This document shows positions 31,263 through 41,952 of a stretch of 64,000 nucleotides of DNA, piece after piece (the stretch's first letter is position 1; every line of letters begins with the position of its first letter). The position numbers were made by a program, and so were the translations under genes. This DNA comes from Pseudo-nitzschia pungens (Eukaryota; Bacillariophyta; Bacillariophyceae; Bacillariales; Bacillariaceae), in NCBI GenBank assembly GCA_037355855.1, contig CM074765.1, positions 2,232,001-2,296,000 of the forward strand, in the 5' to 3' direction. The notes beneath the pieces are model-generated. The model was not told the origin of the DNA and ran no database searches. It was given only the letters and a program-made list of their open reading frames with translations.

Positions 31263-33087
31263 ACCCCTTCAAGTGACATTTTTTTACTGGTACGTGGTCT
31301 TAAGTGTCTTGTTTGTATCAACCAGAAGAGTGTTCTTGTATTTCCTTTTGCTCTCTGAAGATAGCCCCCTTTGTTTTAAAAAATAGCACAATAGTGCTCG
31401 TAATTTTTGATCCCACAGTTTTTTAATGTGACTTATGTGTTTTTTTATCACAGTGATACACAGGGTCATAATTATGATCCAAATGCGCATCATGCACATA
31501 TTTTTCTGGTATTGATTCTATGTATTTCTACTTAAAGGTTCAGTTATAAGGAACACACACATACTATCACCAGTCATAGCTCAGTTATTTCAGAACAGAG
31601 GAAGTAATTGCTAATTGATAAGTCACCATGTGTGTTACCCATGAGTTCTCCCTCTTCATTTTGTGAAGTCAGAAGGGGGGTAATAGCTGATATATCCAAA
31701 TGTCCTGGTCCTTATGCTAAATGTTGCACCAAACCAAATAATAAAACTAAAAGAGCTAATTGGTACTGTATCTCATTTCTCATTCAGTAGGACAAGGGAT
31801 CCCCCCAAAACAATATCCGCAAGTACAAACATGTTACTGGTTTCGCTCACAGTAGAGTGCAATATGTTCAGTAAATAGCAAGACATCTGTCAAAATTTTT
31901 GACGCCCGCATCCAAGTTACTGGCCAAAAAGCGATTCATTCACGGCATCTTTGCCAAACCAGTACAATCAACTATCTTTACTACTAGTAACAAAAACCGA
32001 CTGGAAGATTGCTGTGTTGTTACTACAAATCAAACACCAACAGAATGCCAATGCTTATCTTGACTCCTGCAGTTCACAATTGACAGAACAAGTGGAGTTC
32101 CTGGAGTGCTTGACAACAATTTTTTCGAATTAGGTTGTTTTCAATCAAAATCAATCAGTTAGTGCGGTACCGTATGGTAAGTGGTAAGCTTACTCCTTGT
32201 ACGTCCACTGCTGGTAGAAGGTTCGGAATGGATTGTGAGAATGTCGTCATGGCCGGTGTGAATACGTACCGGTACGAATGATCTACCCCTTTCCTAGCTA
32301 CTACGGTACCAGTTCGACTGACTGACTGACTCCAGAGTTGTGAGACGCCTTTCGCACGAGGTTATTCTACGAGTATACAGTTGGCTTTTTCTCAAGCAGA
32401 GTGTCCGATTCCACGTCCAATTTTCTAAGGAAAATAAGGAATGTGCTTTCGAGGTGGCCGACAAATCCCGGTTTCATTCTTGTTCTGCACGATTTGGAGA
32501 TGTCTGCTTACACGATTAGAATGAGGAACCCGCAAAGAATACATGCATTGACGTATGCTGGCTGGACGGATAAATTTTTCATAACGAGACCCGGATCAAA
32601 ATACTTAGGCAATTTACACGATTGGATGAGCGGGTCCGTGACAGAAAGGATAAGGCCTGTACGGACGCCGCGGTATTTGGTGAAGGAAATGCGAGTTGGA
32701 TGAGTGTTGTGACAACAAAGTTTTGGCCGGTTTGTTTTTTTGTGACGGGTTCTTACCATCAAGAACGAATAACCTGAGGAATTGCAGCAACCAGCATTAC
32801 CTTCAGGTCCTGTAAGCAACACAACCAGTGGGACTTTAGCGAACAGCACATTGCAAAGATTGTCTATGCCTGGGCGTTGCAGAGATATGATAAAGACAAG
32901 GGTAGACTTTCTCACTGCGACATTAACCAAGGCGATCCGGACAAAGAGATCAGTTTAAAAAGAGATCAACAACTGATTCTACAAGACCGCGGAAGGCATT
33001 CGGAATTGAACGTAGTCATCGCCATCGATTCGATACTCATACAATACACATTCGGTGCAAGTTATACTCGTATCTTTCTTCGAAGCA

Positions 33088-35407
33088 ATGGCTCCACCAG
33101 CTGCATCTACTCCGGCGCGTCGACATGAGGGTAGCTGGAGGGATTCCCACCAAGGCCCCTCAGGTGCTTATCCGTACGACTACGAGGTGATGTCGCCCAA
33201 TCCTTATGGCAGCAATCGCGGACCAGCTCCTCCTATATCGTACCACTATGATCCACAGGGACCACTACCTCCTTCATCACGCGGACCTCCGGGCCCACCA
33301 CCCAACGACTATTGGTATTCACCGCCGACTTATGGATCCGAACATCCACACACGCAACCGCCTGTCAGTCACCGCGGTGGTGGAGGACCTTTCTGGGGTC
33401 CTCCTCCTCCGTCTCCGTACGAGGGATACAGAGGTGGCCCACCTCCTACGCCCAATTCTCTGCGATCAATACCTCACGGACACGGACATCTAAATCATCC
33501 GGCCCAACACCAACATCGAACGCCTTCCAGACGACCATATGCCGGCGAACAACAAGTTGGACTGGAACCAAGGATCCCGCCACCATCTCCCGGGGATACC
33601 CATCTCATGCAACAAACTCAGCAAAGAAAAGATTTCAGTCCACCGGCTCCGGCACCCTCGATAAGTCAAGTCCCAGGCACTCGGAATGTTCAAGTAGCCG
33701 TATCCGCTTCGGCTGATTCGGACGAAACACTGATTTCTTGTGCTCCAAATGAAACGGCTGCCAACACGGTTACTCCGCAGAGGGAACGCGGTGATGACAA
33801 CGATAATCGTTCTGGCATGGACGATAATTCTGGTTCCAAGCAGGGCAAAAACGAAAAGGGGGATCCGCTAAGTGTTTTGGCGGATGTGTCGGCAGGGATG
33901 GGAGGGAAGAACAAAAAGTCCAAACAGGACTCGAAGTCCGGTGGCACGGGGGTTGCAACGGAACTCACAGAAACTATCAGTGCCGCGAGCACGTCGCCCA
34001 AAGCCACAACTCTGAGTGTCAGCAGTCATCGTCCGTCAGTACCAATGCCCGCACCGACTTCACCACTACACCGCAGATTCAAACCGAGTCCGATCACCCC
34101 GAGTCAGACTCCTCAGGTCGGCAGGCGCAGTAGCAAGCGCATTCCTGCCGCGAGAAAACACCAGCCTATAACTCCGAGTCGATCGCATGATACCGCATCG
34201 ACTGCCGAAGCTGGCTCCCAATCACTTCAGGCTGGTTGGGAACCACCACCCTTGCCACACGGGGGGAGTGGCAGCAGTGGAGGCGGAGAACATTTCTCGT
34301 CTCACCCGGAATATTCCGGTGTTCCCCAACAGGGTGGTTCGTACTCTCCATCTCGTCGGAACAGGCCGTTGACACACTACGGCGCAGGAGAATACGGAAC
34401 TTCCTACCCCACAGAATCACCAGCTTTGGTGGAGAGAGGTAGTTTCGATAGCCACGGCGATACCTCGTCGTATCGACCGGGGGCACCATTGTATCCGCCG
34501 TCGACACCAACCTCATCGCGGGGAGCGTACTTTTACGATGATCACCCACCTCCACCGCCTGGGTATGGAAGTAGTGGCAGTGGGGGAGGACCATACTGGG
34601 ATTCTGGGCAACCGCCTTATTCACCAGCCTATCCACCTCCTACTCGGGGACCAGGCGGATGGAATCAACCTCACCCGCCACAGACGCATTCCGATCCTTT
34701 TTACGGTCCACCTCCGCATCATGGTCCTCCCCCACCAGATTATTCGTATCCGCCACCACCAGCTCACTACGGCGGACCAGAAGATCACGATGCTGGCATG
34801 TACGGTGGCAATCCCCCGCTTCATCCAACGTACCATCACCGAGGAGGACCTCATCCGTCCATGCCGGGACCTCACCATCCGGGTATGCCAATGCATCCCC
34901 CTCATCTGAGTGGGCCACCTCCGCCGTATCCATACAGTCACCCGCCGAGGATGGAGGAAAAGACCATACTGAGAAAGAAATTTTCTTGGAAACATTATCC
35001 AGAGGTAAGAACACGACTTGCCGTTCCCAGATATTTCTGTTCGCCCTTGTGTGTTGTTTTAAAAAAAAAATTCACCACGCCTTCGTTCCCACTGTTTTGC
35101 CATCAAACTTAAGCTCGAACGCTTTCTTATCGCGAATCGCGACGAGTACTTAAAGCATTCCAACATGAACTACACAGCCGAACAAAAACAGTACAATAAC
35201 TGGTTAACGGAACGACTTTTAGAGGTGGCAGGCCAACATAACTATATGTTTGATCCGGATGATTTCAACTTTGTTGCTATTCGAGATCGGATACGTTGCT
35301 ACTACAAGTCATACGTTCAGACGGCAAGGAAACGGGGTTTGAAGTTGCCCGAAAAGAAAACTATCAAAAATAAGGTTGATGCCACAACCGAAGGGAAAAA
35401 GGAGTAA
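33088..35407 (+). CDS. Pro/Gly/Tyr-rich protein with conserved C-terminal domain (2 exons)
   Basis: Exons 33088-35004 and 35114-35407 with intron 35005-35113 (GTAAGA...CTTAAG) give 736 aa. The start is ATG 33088 (MAPPAASTPARRHEGSW). About 600 residues are low-complexity: Pro-Pro-Pro, Tyr-Pro and Gly-Gly-Ser runs with Ser-Pro sites and a Lys-rich patch. This suits an intrinsically disordered RNA-binding or scaffold protein. Across the splice site the frame becomes ordered: SWKHYPELERFLIANRDEYL, then YTAEQKQYNNWLTERLLE and DFNFVAIRDRIRCYYKSYVQ. I believe this module of roughly 90 residues recurs in other diatom proteins, but I have no function for it. The protein may be nuclear or in granules; that is inference. 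Confidence 0.82.
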
Positions 35408-37017
35408 GCTGTAAAAGCTGGGGAATTTGATGCGGTACCGTATGGCACCGATATCATTTTACAACAACATAATTTTTAAATATTTAATAGATATGTGTTG
35501 CAGTTGGGACGAATTGCGGTAGCAGTACCGAACCCAACGGAGGACAATCAACATTGGGGATGCAAAATGCCTACAGAATATAATACAGTATTACTAACTG
35601 TTAGATCACTCTCAAGTCGAAGACTGAAAACTCAGTGTAACAAAAACATGAGCTATCATCGTCCCAAACTTAAAAATAGTGATTCAACTTAAGTTACTGG
35701 AATTATGACTGCCATGAACTTTCACATCAAGTCATGCTACCAGAAGGCTCCTCTCTTCATTCCATAGTACTGATGCAATCTTCAACACCACCACCCAGCT
35801 GTGGTTGTACTAACAATGTAACTGGTTTCTGCAAGAAAAAATAATAGAATCTGCAAAAAATATGTGTGACGTTTCCACTTTGTTCATGAAATTGCTTTTT
35901 GATGACGCTTTGGTACTACTAGCTTCGAATTCTTTTGTCTCCTCTTCACTCTCCCTCCCCATCGCTAGTAAGATCAAAGTCGAACCCCAACCAGCACCTG
36001 TGATTTCCTACATCATACAATTGACAGCAATTTGATTGTCACCAACCAGTGCTTTCCAAGCCAATCATATCGGTGGAGGGATGACAGACTTCAACTTTCA
36101 AAAGCAGCTCTGCTCGGAATGAAAATGTTGTCGTCATAGATCTATCTTTCTTACATGCAGAATGTTGCTTCTAAAATTGGTTGCTCGCTAATAGTAAAAT
36201 TTAAAATTGACTGTACCGTAACCTTACCGTATGTAAGTTACGAATGGTAAGGTTAATCATACAAACGAGTCTTTCTACGTAGAAGTAAGGTTAAAATTAA
36301 GATTTTTTACCTCACGGTTAATAATCTTACTCGTAACCGTTCTCATTGAGTGCTCGTCACGCATACCGCGCATGGTATCTTACGGCAAAATCACGTGAGC
36401 CGTAAACCTTACGAGTAAAAGTTACTTCGTACTTCGGTATGTGATTCGTGATTGATTCGTAACTTACGGTGCGACAATGTACTACGAAGTAACCTTACTA
36501 TTTTCAGTAATTTTTGAAAAGAATACCAGGTTCACATGAAAAAATTTATGCGCTGTTTCATGTGCCGCTGATGCTCTTTCTCACTGCCAACTATCTCTTC
36601 TTCCGCGCCGAAAAATTGGCCCGCCTTTTTCGAGATTGACATGGAATCAAAGGAAAATGGGACATGGGACTCACATACGTATGGATGATACGTCAGCAAT
36701 CCCATTTGTGACTCGTTGCGATGAAAAAAATAATGATGATCCCGATCTTTTTTGATCCGCCACCCCCTGTTTTGTTGACTTGCGGTGATGTTGACTAGAG
36801 GCCGAAAATACGACATCGAAAGAAGGGTGTACGTCTACAACCTACCGGCACACAAAGTTTCGAGAAACTAGGAGAAAAGAAATAATGATTCTGCTTCGAA
36901 CTATGTCCATACGATTGGGATTTGTTGCTCTTTTCGTTGGTGTTAACAAGAGTTTCCTCTTTCGGAACTTCGAAATGTTGGGGGTTATCAAGAAGTGATT
37001 GCACCTCGGGGCTAGGC
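35408..37017. other. Intergenic region, no gene seen
   Basis: 35408-36200 shows nothing distinctive beyond AT-rich sequence. From 36200 to 36510 GTAACCTTAC, CTTACGAGTAA and TACGAAGTAA words occur every 20-30 bases in both orientations. The right end contains an open reading stretch from ATG 36885 (MILLRTMSIRLGFVALFVG) that could be a first exon of the acetyltransferase gene. Confidence 0.5.
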
Positions 37018-37839
37018 ATGTTTTTCGCTGAAGAGGCAGCTTCCGAGGAAGAAGCAACTCCATCGCACCCACCTGAGACCAAAGGCGGTGTTGATGTGGC
37101 TGTGAAAGAATCTCTTCCTTCTCTTCCCGTTCAACTTGTAATTTCGGACAGTGAAGGTTTCCTGAATGCAGCCGGTGCGTTTTTAGTGGATTCATTTTGG
37201 CTCGCGTCGGATCATCACAAATTGAAGCAAGACGCAGAGATGGGTGCTGATGCGAGAATGAACTTGATTATTGAACAAGCTGCAGATCTCCAAGAGAAAT
37301 ACGGCGAGAGAATGGGAAGAAGATTGGCAAATGCCGTTGTCATCGGTGCTTTGGACGAGGAGACAAAGGAATTGATTGGTCTAGCAACTCTCAAGGAGAC
37401 CTTGATGATTAGTAACGAAATTTTGGAACCCGAGAAGTCAGAAGCCATCGCCAAAAACGCTGTTGCAGCTCTTGGACCAAAGCAAAGACGCGAATACAAA
37501 AGTGCGTCCATTGCGAAAATTGCAGAAGAGTTGTTGTCCCCTGATACTAAAGCTGTCTGTGTGTTATCCAATCTTGCAGTTGGAAAGAAGGCAAGGAGAA
37601 GGGGCGTTGCACGAGCACTCTGCAATGAAGTGGATGCTCTTGCCGACGACTGGAAATTCACCGAAGTGCATCTTCTCGTAGAGAGCGAAAACACAGCGGC
37701 CCGAACTCTCTACGAGGAAAAACTTGGGTACGACATCGTTTGTACAAATGTAGCAGCTCCAGCGCTTCGCGTGGATATTGATACAGGGGGCTTCATTCAA
37801 GTGAAACAAGATACATTGATAATGGCGAAACAGCTATAA
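37018..37839 (+). CDS. GNAT-family N-acetyltransferase, probably organellar
   Basis: From ATG 37018 the protein has 273 aa. The acetyl-CoA fold is visible at the C-terminal half: VCVLSNLAVGKKARRRGVAR (beta4 and the R/Q-x-x-G-x-G/A pyrophosphate loop RRRGVA) and LLVESENTAARTLYEEKLGY. The N-terminal half contains VISDSEGF..AAGAFLVDSFW and an Ala/Glu-rich linker. An alternative 5' exon is attractive: ATG 36885 gives a hydrophobic leader, and an intron 36940-37015 (GTGTTA...GGCTAG, 76 bp) would join it in frame to MFFAEEAAS. That would make a targeted protein. Substrate unknown. It is convergent with the NDK-like gene. Confidence 0.82.
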   Translation: MFFAEEAASEEEATPSHPPETKGGVDVAVKESLPSLPVQLVISDSEGFLNAAGAFLVDSFWLASDHHKLKQDAEMGADARMNLIIEQAADLQEKYGERMGRRLANAVVIGALDEETKELIGLATLKETLMISNEILEPEKSEAIAKNAVAALGPKQRREYKSASIAKIAEELLSPDTKAVCVLSNLAVGKKARRRGVARALCNEVDALADDWKFTEVHLLVESENTAARTLYEEKLGYDIVCTNVAAPALRVDIDTGGFIQVKQDTLIMAKQL

Positions 37840-38085
37840 CGTATCCGTAGTACTAAAGCATTGACGTTTCGAAGCGAAATCGATTCTTCCTCATAGAAGA
37901 GGCCTTACATGGAAAAATCCTCATGATGTAGCTTCTCCTTAACCAACCAGATTTCATCGATATGCATCCTGGATGATAACTTACGATCATAGAATCGTGT
38001 CACTTTAGAGTCGTTTTCCTTTTTAATTTCAGAATAATTTTTTCACGAAGAAAATGCGGAAACTATGCAACTTTCCGTATGCAAT
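37840..38085. other. Short spacer between convergent genes
   Basis: It holds the 3' flanks of the GNAT and NDK-like genes. No RNA gene or repeat is recognised. Confidence 0.4.
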
Positions 38086-39679
38086 CTATTTAGAGATCTT
38101 GCTCACTTTCGCAAGAACCGAGTCGGCATCCAAATCTTCAAGAGTGTCAAAGACACTCATAGTCTTTCCTTCCTTAGTTTCTCCCTCAACGGAAACCTGG
38201 CAATCTCCCGACCACTTAGAGATAACTTCCAGAGGAACACCGGCAGCAAGCAAACCTTTTCCGTAAGCATCATCTTCAACACTCTTTCCGAGCCAGTTGT
38301 TTCTTTCCGCCAGCGCCTCGAATGGAGATGCACTAGCATGGACTCCATTGTCACCTGTGTTTGGCTTGGAAGCGAGACCCAATTTTTTGTAGTCGTCAAG
38401 GCTGTTGACCGCGTAGCGAAAAAGTCCAGGGTTAGAGAAAGTAGAGCGAAACGCGTAGCATTATCTGGTCTCCTCTCAATTTTTTGAATCGAGGCTTGTC
38501 TTCTCGACTTTTATCAAACTCAAAGTCATCAAACTCAAAGTCAACTCACATTGTGCGACGAATGGATCCCTTTGGAGCTTCAGAAGGATCAGTGGCACCC
38601 AACACACTTCCTCTGAAGTCCTCCCAGCTGAGGGCATCACTGGGCCACGACACGGTGTACCATTGAATCTTTTCACCAGGGTTGCAATAAGCTGTTGTTG
38701 TGGAAACCGCCAACGTAAAAGTTAGATCGTAAGAAGGCAAGCATCATTGTGGTATGACCATCATGATACATTTCGTTCGACGAGTTGAAAGGGATAGAGC
38801 AAGGAACACTTACCAGCACGCATCGACATGTAGAATCCATTCATGACGTAAATGTCTTTCACTTTACCGCAGTAAAAGCCGCCTCCGAACTTAATGAGAT
38901 CCTTGCCACGGGTGAGCTTGCTCCATTCACTGTTGACACCTTCGGCATCGATGCCCAATTTTTCGGCTCCGTCCTTGGCGTTATAGACCTTACCGGCTGC
39001 TATGGCGGAATCCCAGGATTCACCGAAAGCTTCCTCAAATTGCTTCTTCCCCTTTTCTGGGACGTTTAGTTCGGAAGGCAACAACTTGACTGGGGGAAAA
39101 TGCGAACAAAACCGGTACAGGAATTAGATGCAGAACCTTGGACGCGATTTATAGTCAAGCTCGCCTCACGTATTGGCGGAACTCCTTCAATCTACCACAA
39201 ACAAGGAAGGCAATGAATTTACTTCTTTCACTAATTATCTCACCTGCCTTGCTAGCAATTGCACCGTAATGGTTGTCGATAAACATGTTTTTGTCGATTT
39301 CCTCAGCTGTGATCTCTCCCTTATCGGTCACGCGGATGCCGCTTTCCTTGAACTTTCCTTCAACGACGGACTCGACGCTACCGGCTTTACCCTTGCAGGC
39401 GTGGGGTTTGATGAAGACAAAGGCCGAGTTGGTCTTTCCAGAAAGTTCTACTTGCAACGAATCAACCTTGGCTGCCATAGCATCCATTTTCGACTGGCTG
39501 TCCAAGTAAACGTAAGCAGCACCTCCGAGCGACATCAAAGCAAGCGGCGTAGCAAGGCCAACACCGCCACTTTCGGCAGCCTTGGCAGGCTCGGCAGCCT
39601 TTGCCGCCGTGGACTCGAAGCGACGACTTGCGCGGGACGCGGCTCGGACACCAGAACGGACAAAGGAAGAAGAGAACAT
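38086..39679 (-). CDS. Nucleoside-diphosphate-kinase-like protein, organellar (4 exons)
   Basis: Exons 39679-39244, 39089-38814, 38691-38550 and 38401-38086 splice to 389 aa; introns are 154, 122 and 148 bp, all GT-AG, and the phases agree. The N-terminus (MFSSSFVRSGVRAASRASRR) is a typical mitochondrial presequence, followed by an Ala-rich stretch and a short hydrophobic segment ALMSLGGAAYVYL. The NDK fold follows: NSAFVFIKPHACKG, FIDNHYGAIASKA, then VYVMNGFYMS-type strands, FRGSVLGATDPSEAPKGSIR, and NGVHASAS, where His (about residue 306) fits the phosphorylated histidine of the N-x-x-H-G-S-D motif. Gly and Asp of that motif are replaced by Ala, and the protein is longer than classic NDKs, so activity is uncertain. 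Confidence 0.85.
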
Positions 39680-40641
39680 CTTGATTTGGATTCTGAAATT
39701 ACAACTTCTTTCGAAAGTGCATCAATTTTGTTGCAACTAGAACGGGGTCGTGACGAAACTTTTGAGAAATTCCTGAATCAATCTTATCCATAAGCGATGT
39801 AATACGCATGAAAATAACAATGATACGGTAATCTTAGTAGTGGCGGGTACGTAGGTGTGCGTTTGCGGTTTTACGCTAACTAAATGACTAGTACTTGTAC
39901 CGCTACCTAGGACCTCGTAACTTACTTTTTCTCATGATACAGAATCCTTTTTTAACGGTAATTCTATCGGTAAGAGTACCGGTGCATGGGTAAAACAAGA
40001 GTACAATTAGAGCTCTAATCTTACTTTACTTCGTACTAGTAAGCGATTGTGATCCGTGTTGTGTGCAACACGCATGTAGCAGTAAAACACACGAAGTGCA
40101 AGGGGTTACCGTATTAAGGTTACCCCTGAAACATACCAGGTACTGGTACGTAACCTTAACCTTACCGTATGGTCGAATGGATCGAAAAAAAATTGACAAG
40201 TCTATCCATTTGTCCTTAAGACCCCTCTCACACTGAAAGTGTGCTCATGTTTTTGTCATCCGGGATCAATCATCCGTCAACCAACGATTAGTACCTGGTA
40301 ACGTGTGGTAATTACTACCGGTACACGTAGGACCTAGCGTACATTAAGTTTGTACCGGTAAGGCTCCTCGAGCTTGCTTTTGGTTTCTGATGTCTGAGGA
40401 TCTTTTTCTCTCTAAAAATAATGGTCCAGTTCCCGCCTCAACGACAGGCAGCAATGATGTGGATGGATTCGAAATAGAAGCAAGCTTTGTTGTTACGATA
40501 TTGAAATATTTTACGGACATCACTCTATCGTACATCAATGAATAGATCGACGTCGAATCCTGTTGAACACAACAATCAAACCGCCCTTGATATTTTAGCC
40601 GAAGATAGCACTTTCTTCATCTCAAGTCTTTTCTCCAAATA
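39680..40641. other. Spacer between divergent genes
   Basis: The two flanking genes point away from each other, so both promoters lie here. GTAAC, TTACG and TACCGGTA words are frequent from 39830 to 40370. I see no RNA gene, repeat unit or conserved promoter box. Confidence 0.5.
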
Positions 40642-41777
40642 ATGGATCGGGCTCCCTACCTTGGTGAAAAAATCCAATCCCAAAGATTAAAGTATGTTAT
40701 CATGATGATCGTATCGATGCTTCACGTCGACTCTATTTATGGGCTACTTTCCCGAGCAACGCCATCGATACGAGCTTCGTATCGTCTTCATCGGTCGTCA
40801 TTCAGTACTGTGTACTCGATGCCAACGCGCCTTTCGTCAAGGACCATGAGACCGATGCCATTCTCACTTCGACCGTTATCTTCAACGGAAACCTCCAAGT
40901 TAAAACAATCATATTCTGTCGAAACCAATCGGTGCGATGACATTTATTCCATATCACTATCCATCCCGACGATGGAAATAATGGAAGAAGTGGGAGCTTT
41001 GATTGCAGTTCTATCACAACCAAGCGATGTCCTTTTTCTAGATGGTGACCTTGGTGCCGGGAAAACCACTTTCAGTCGAGGATTTATCAAATGCAAATTA
41101 GGGATTGTTGATGATTATTCTTATGAAGATGGAAATGACATTGACGACACTGCCACTCATTCAGGCGTCGCAAGAGTACAACAAGCTTCGTTACGAATAA
41201 CCTCGCCCACATACTTGCTGTCCAACACATACGAATACACAGAAGATGATGATATGGGCGACGGGGACGAAGAAGGACACGGCAAAACGATAGAGTGAGT
41301 ACTGGATGATGATTTTTTCATCTGTCCTAGCGTGCGATTTTTTCCCTCAGGGTTGACAGGTTTCTTATATCACAAAGTGCCGCCCAGAGTGAACTCACTA
41401 CAAGTGGATTCACAATTTCGATTCAAACTTACTGATTTTTGGCATTATTCAAATCTAGGATTCACCACATGGATTTATACCGCTTGTCAGGAAGTTCTCC
41501 ACGGGACTTTGAACCTTTGGGCCTGGGTCACGTGTTCACAAATTGTATTTCCTTAATCGAATGGCCAAGTCGACTGGAAGCTTTTCCAGAACTTCTACCA
41601 TCAGAGGAAACTTTGCTGAAGTTGGATCTTCGTATTCCCGACCCGACATCTGATGAGCGAGTTGTGTCGTTAGTATCCTCGGCAGACTCGTCTTGGACAA
41701 CGAGACTGGAGTATCTTGTTGAAGAAGGAATGGTTGATGATCTGTTATTACTATCTGACCTTGACGACGACGGCTAG
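40642..41777 (+). CDS. TsaE-type ATPase for tRNA t6A modification (2 exons)
   Basis: Exons 40642-41294 and 41459-41777, intron 41295-41458 (GTGAGT...TCTAG), 323 aa. TsaE is the ATPase partner of the bacterial-type TsaBDE complex, which makes N6-threonylcarbamoyladenosine at position 37 of tRNAs reading ANN codons. Seen here: Walker A GDLGAGKT (residues 135-142), ITSPTYLLSNTYEY, IHHMDLYRL formed across the splice site, and ISLIEWPSRL near the end. The first 90 residues look like an organelle presequence, which fits use in plastid or mitochondrion, since the cytosolic eukaryotic pathway lacks TsaE. An acidic insert lies between the TYLLSN and HHMDLYR motifs. Confidence 0.92.
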
Positions 41778-41952
41778 GGAAGTCGAAATGGCCTTAAATT
41801 TGAGAAATTTCAAGCCGATTTTCAGTCGATGCCATGGCCAAAAAATACGATGTCCTAGTTACTTAGCAAAAACTATTACTAGTGTTCATCATTGCGTGTA
41901 TTCGTTTGTCAAAAGAAACGAATGCAATTATTGTTCGACCACGGTTGAGCCA

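Larger units (their letters stand above)
30286..31604. mobile_element. Element with Stowaway-like TIRs, non-autonomous
   Basis: The left end is CTTCCTTTGTTCTGAAATAA and the right end, read inverted, is CTTCCTCTGTTCTGAAATAA, followed by CTGA in both. Each end is preceded by TA (30284-30285, 31605-31606), as for Tc1/mariner-type insertions. The ends resemble the CTCCCTCCGTTCC start of plant Stowaway elements and closely match the element at 53384-54134. It has no transposase frame, and an LTR of family A (31089-31262) is inserted in it. Confidence 0.8.
29566..33087. other. 3.5-kb region with a mobile element, no supported gene
   Basis: The region carries a 1.3-kb element with Stowaway-like inverted ends (30286-31604), a solo LTR nested in it, and a repeat shared with 44102-44200. 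The stretch 31607-33087 contains short open frames only, none with a recognisable domain. Words such as GTACCGG and TACGGTACC are frequent at 32160-32310, as in other spacers. The last 100 bp is probably the 5' UTR of the Pro-rich gene. Confidence 0.55.

Noticed and set aside
30941..31321. Open frame of 126 codons overlapping the solo LTR
   Set aside because: It consists of LTR sequence read through plus a Lys-rich stretch; no homologous frame in other copies of the LTR.
32401..32930. Short open frames on both strands upstream of the Pro-rich gene
   Set aside because: No recognisable motif, starts unsupported, composition like spacer DNA.
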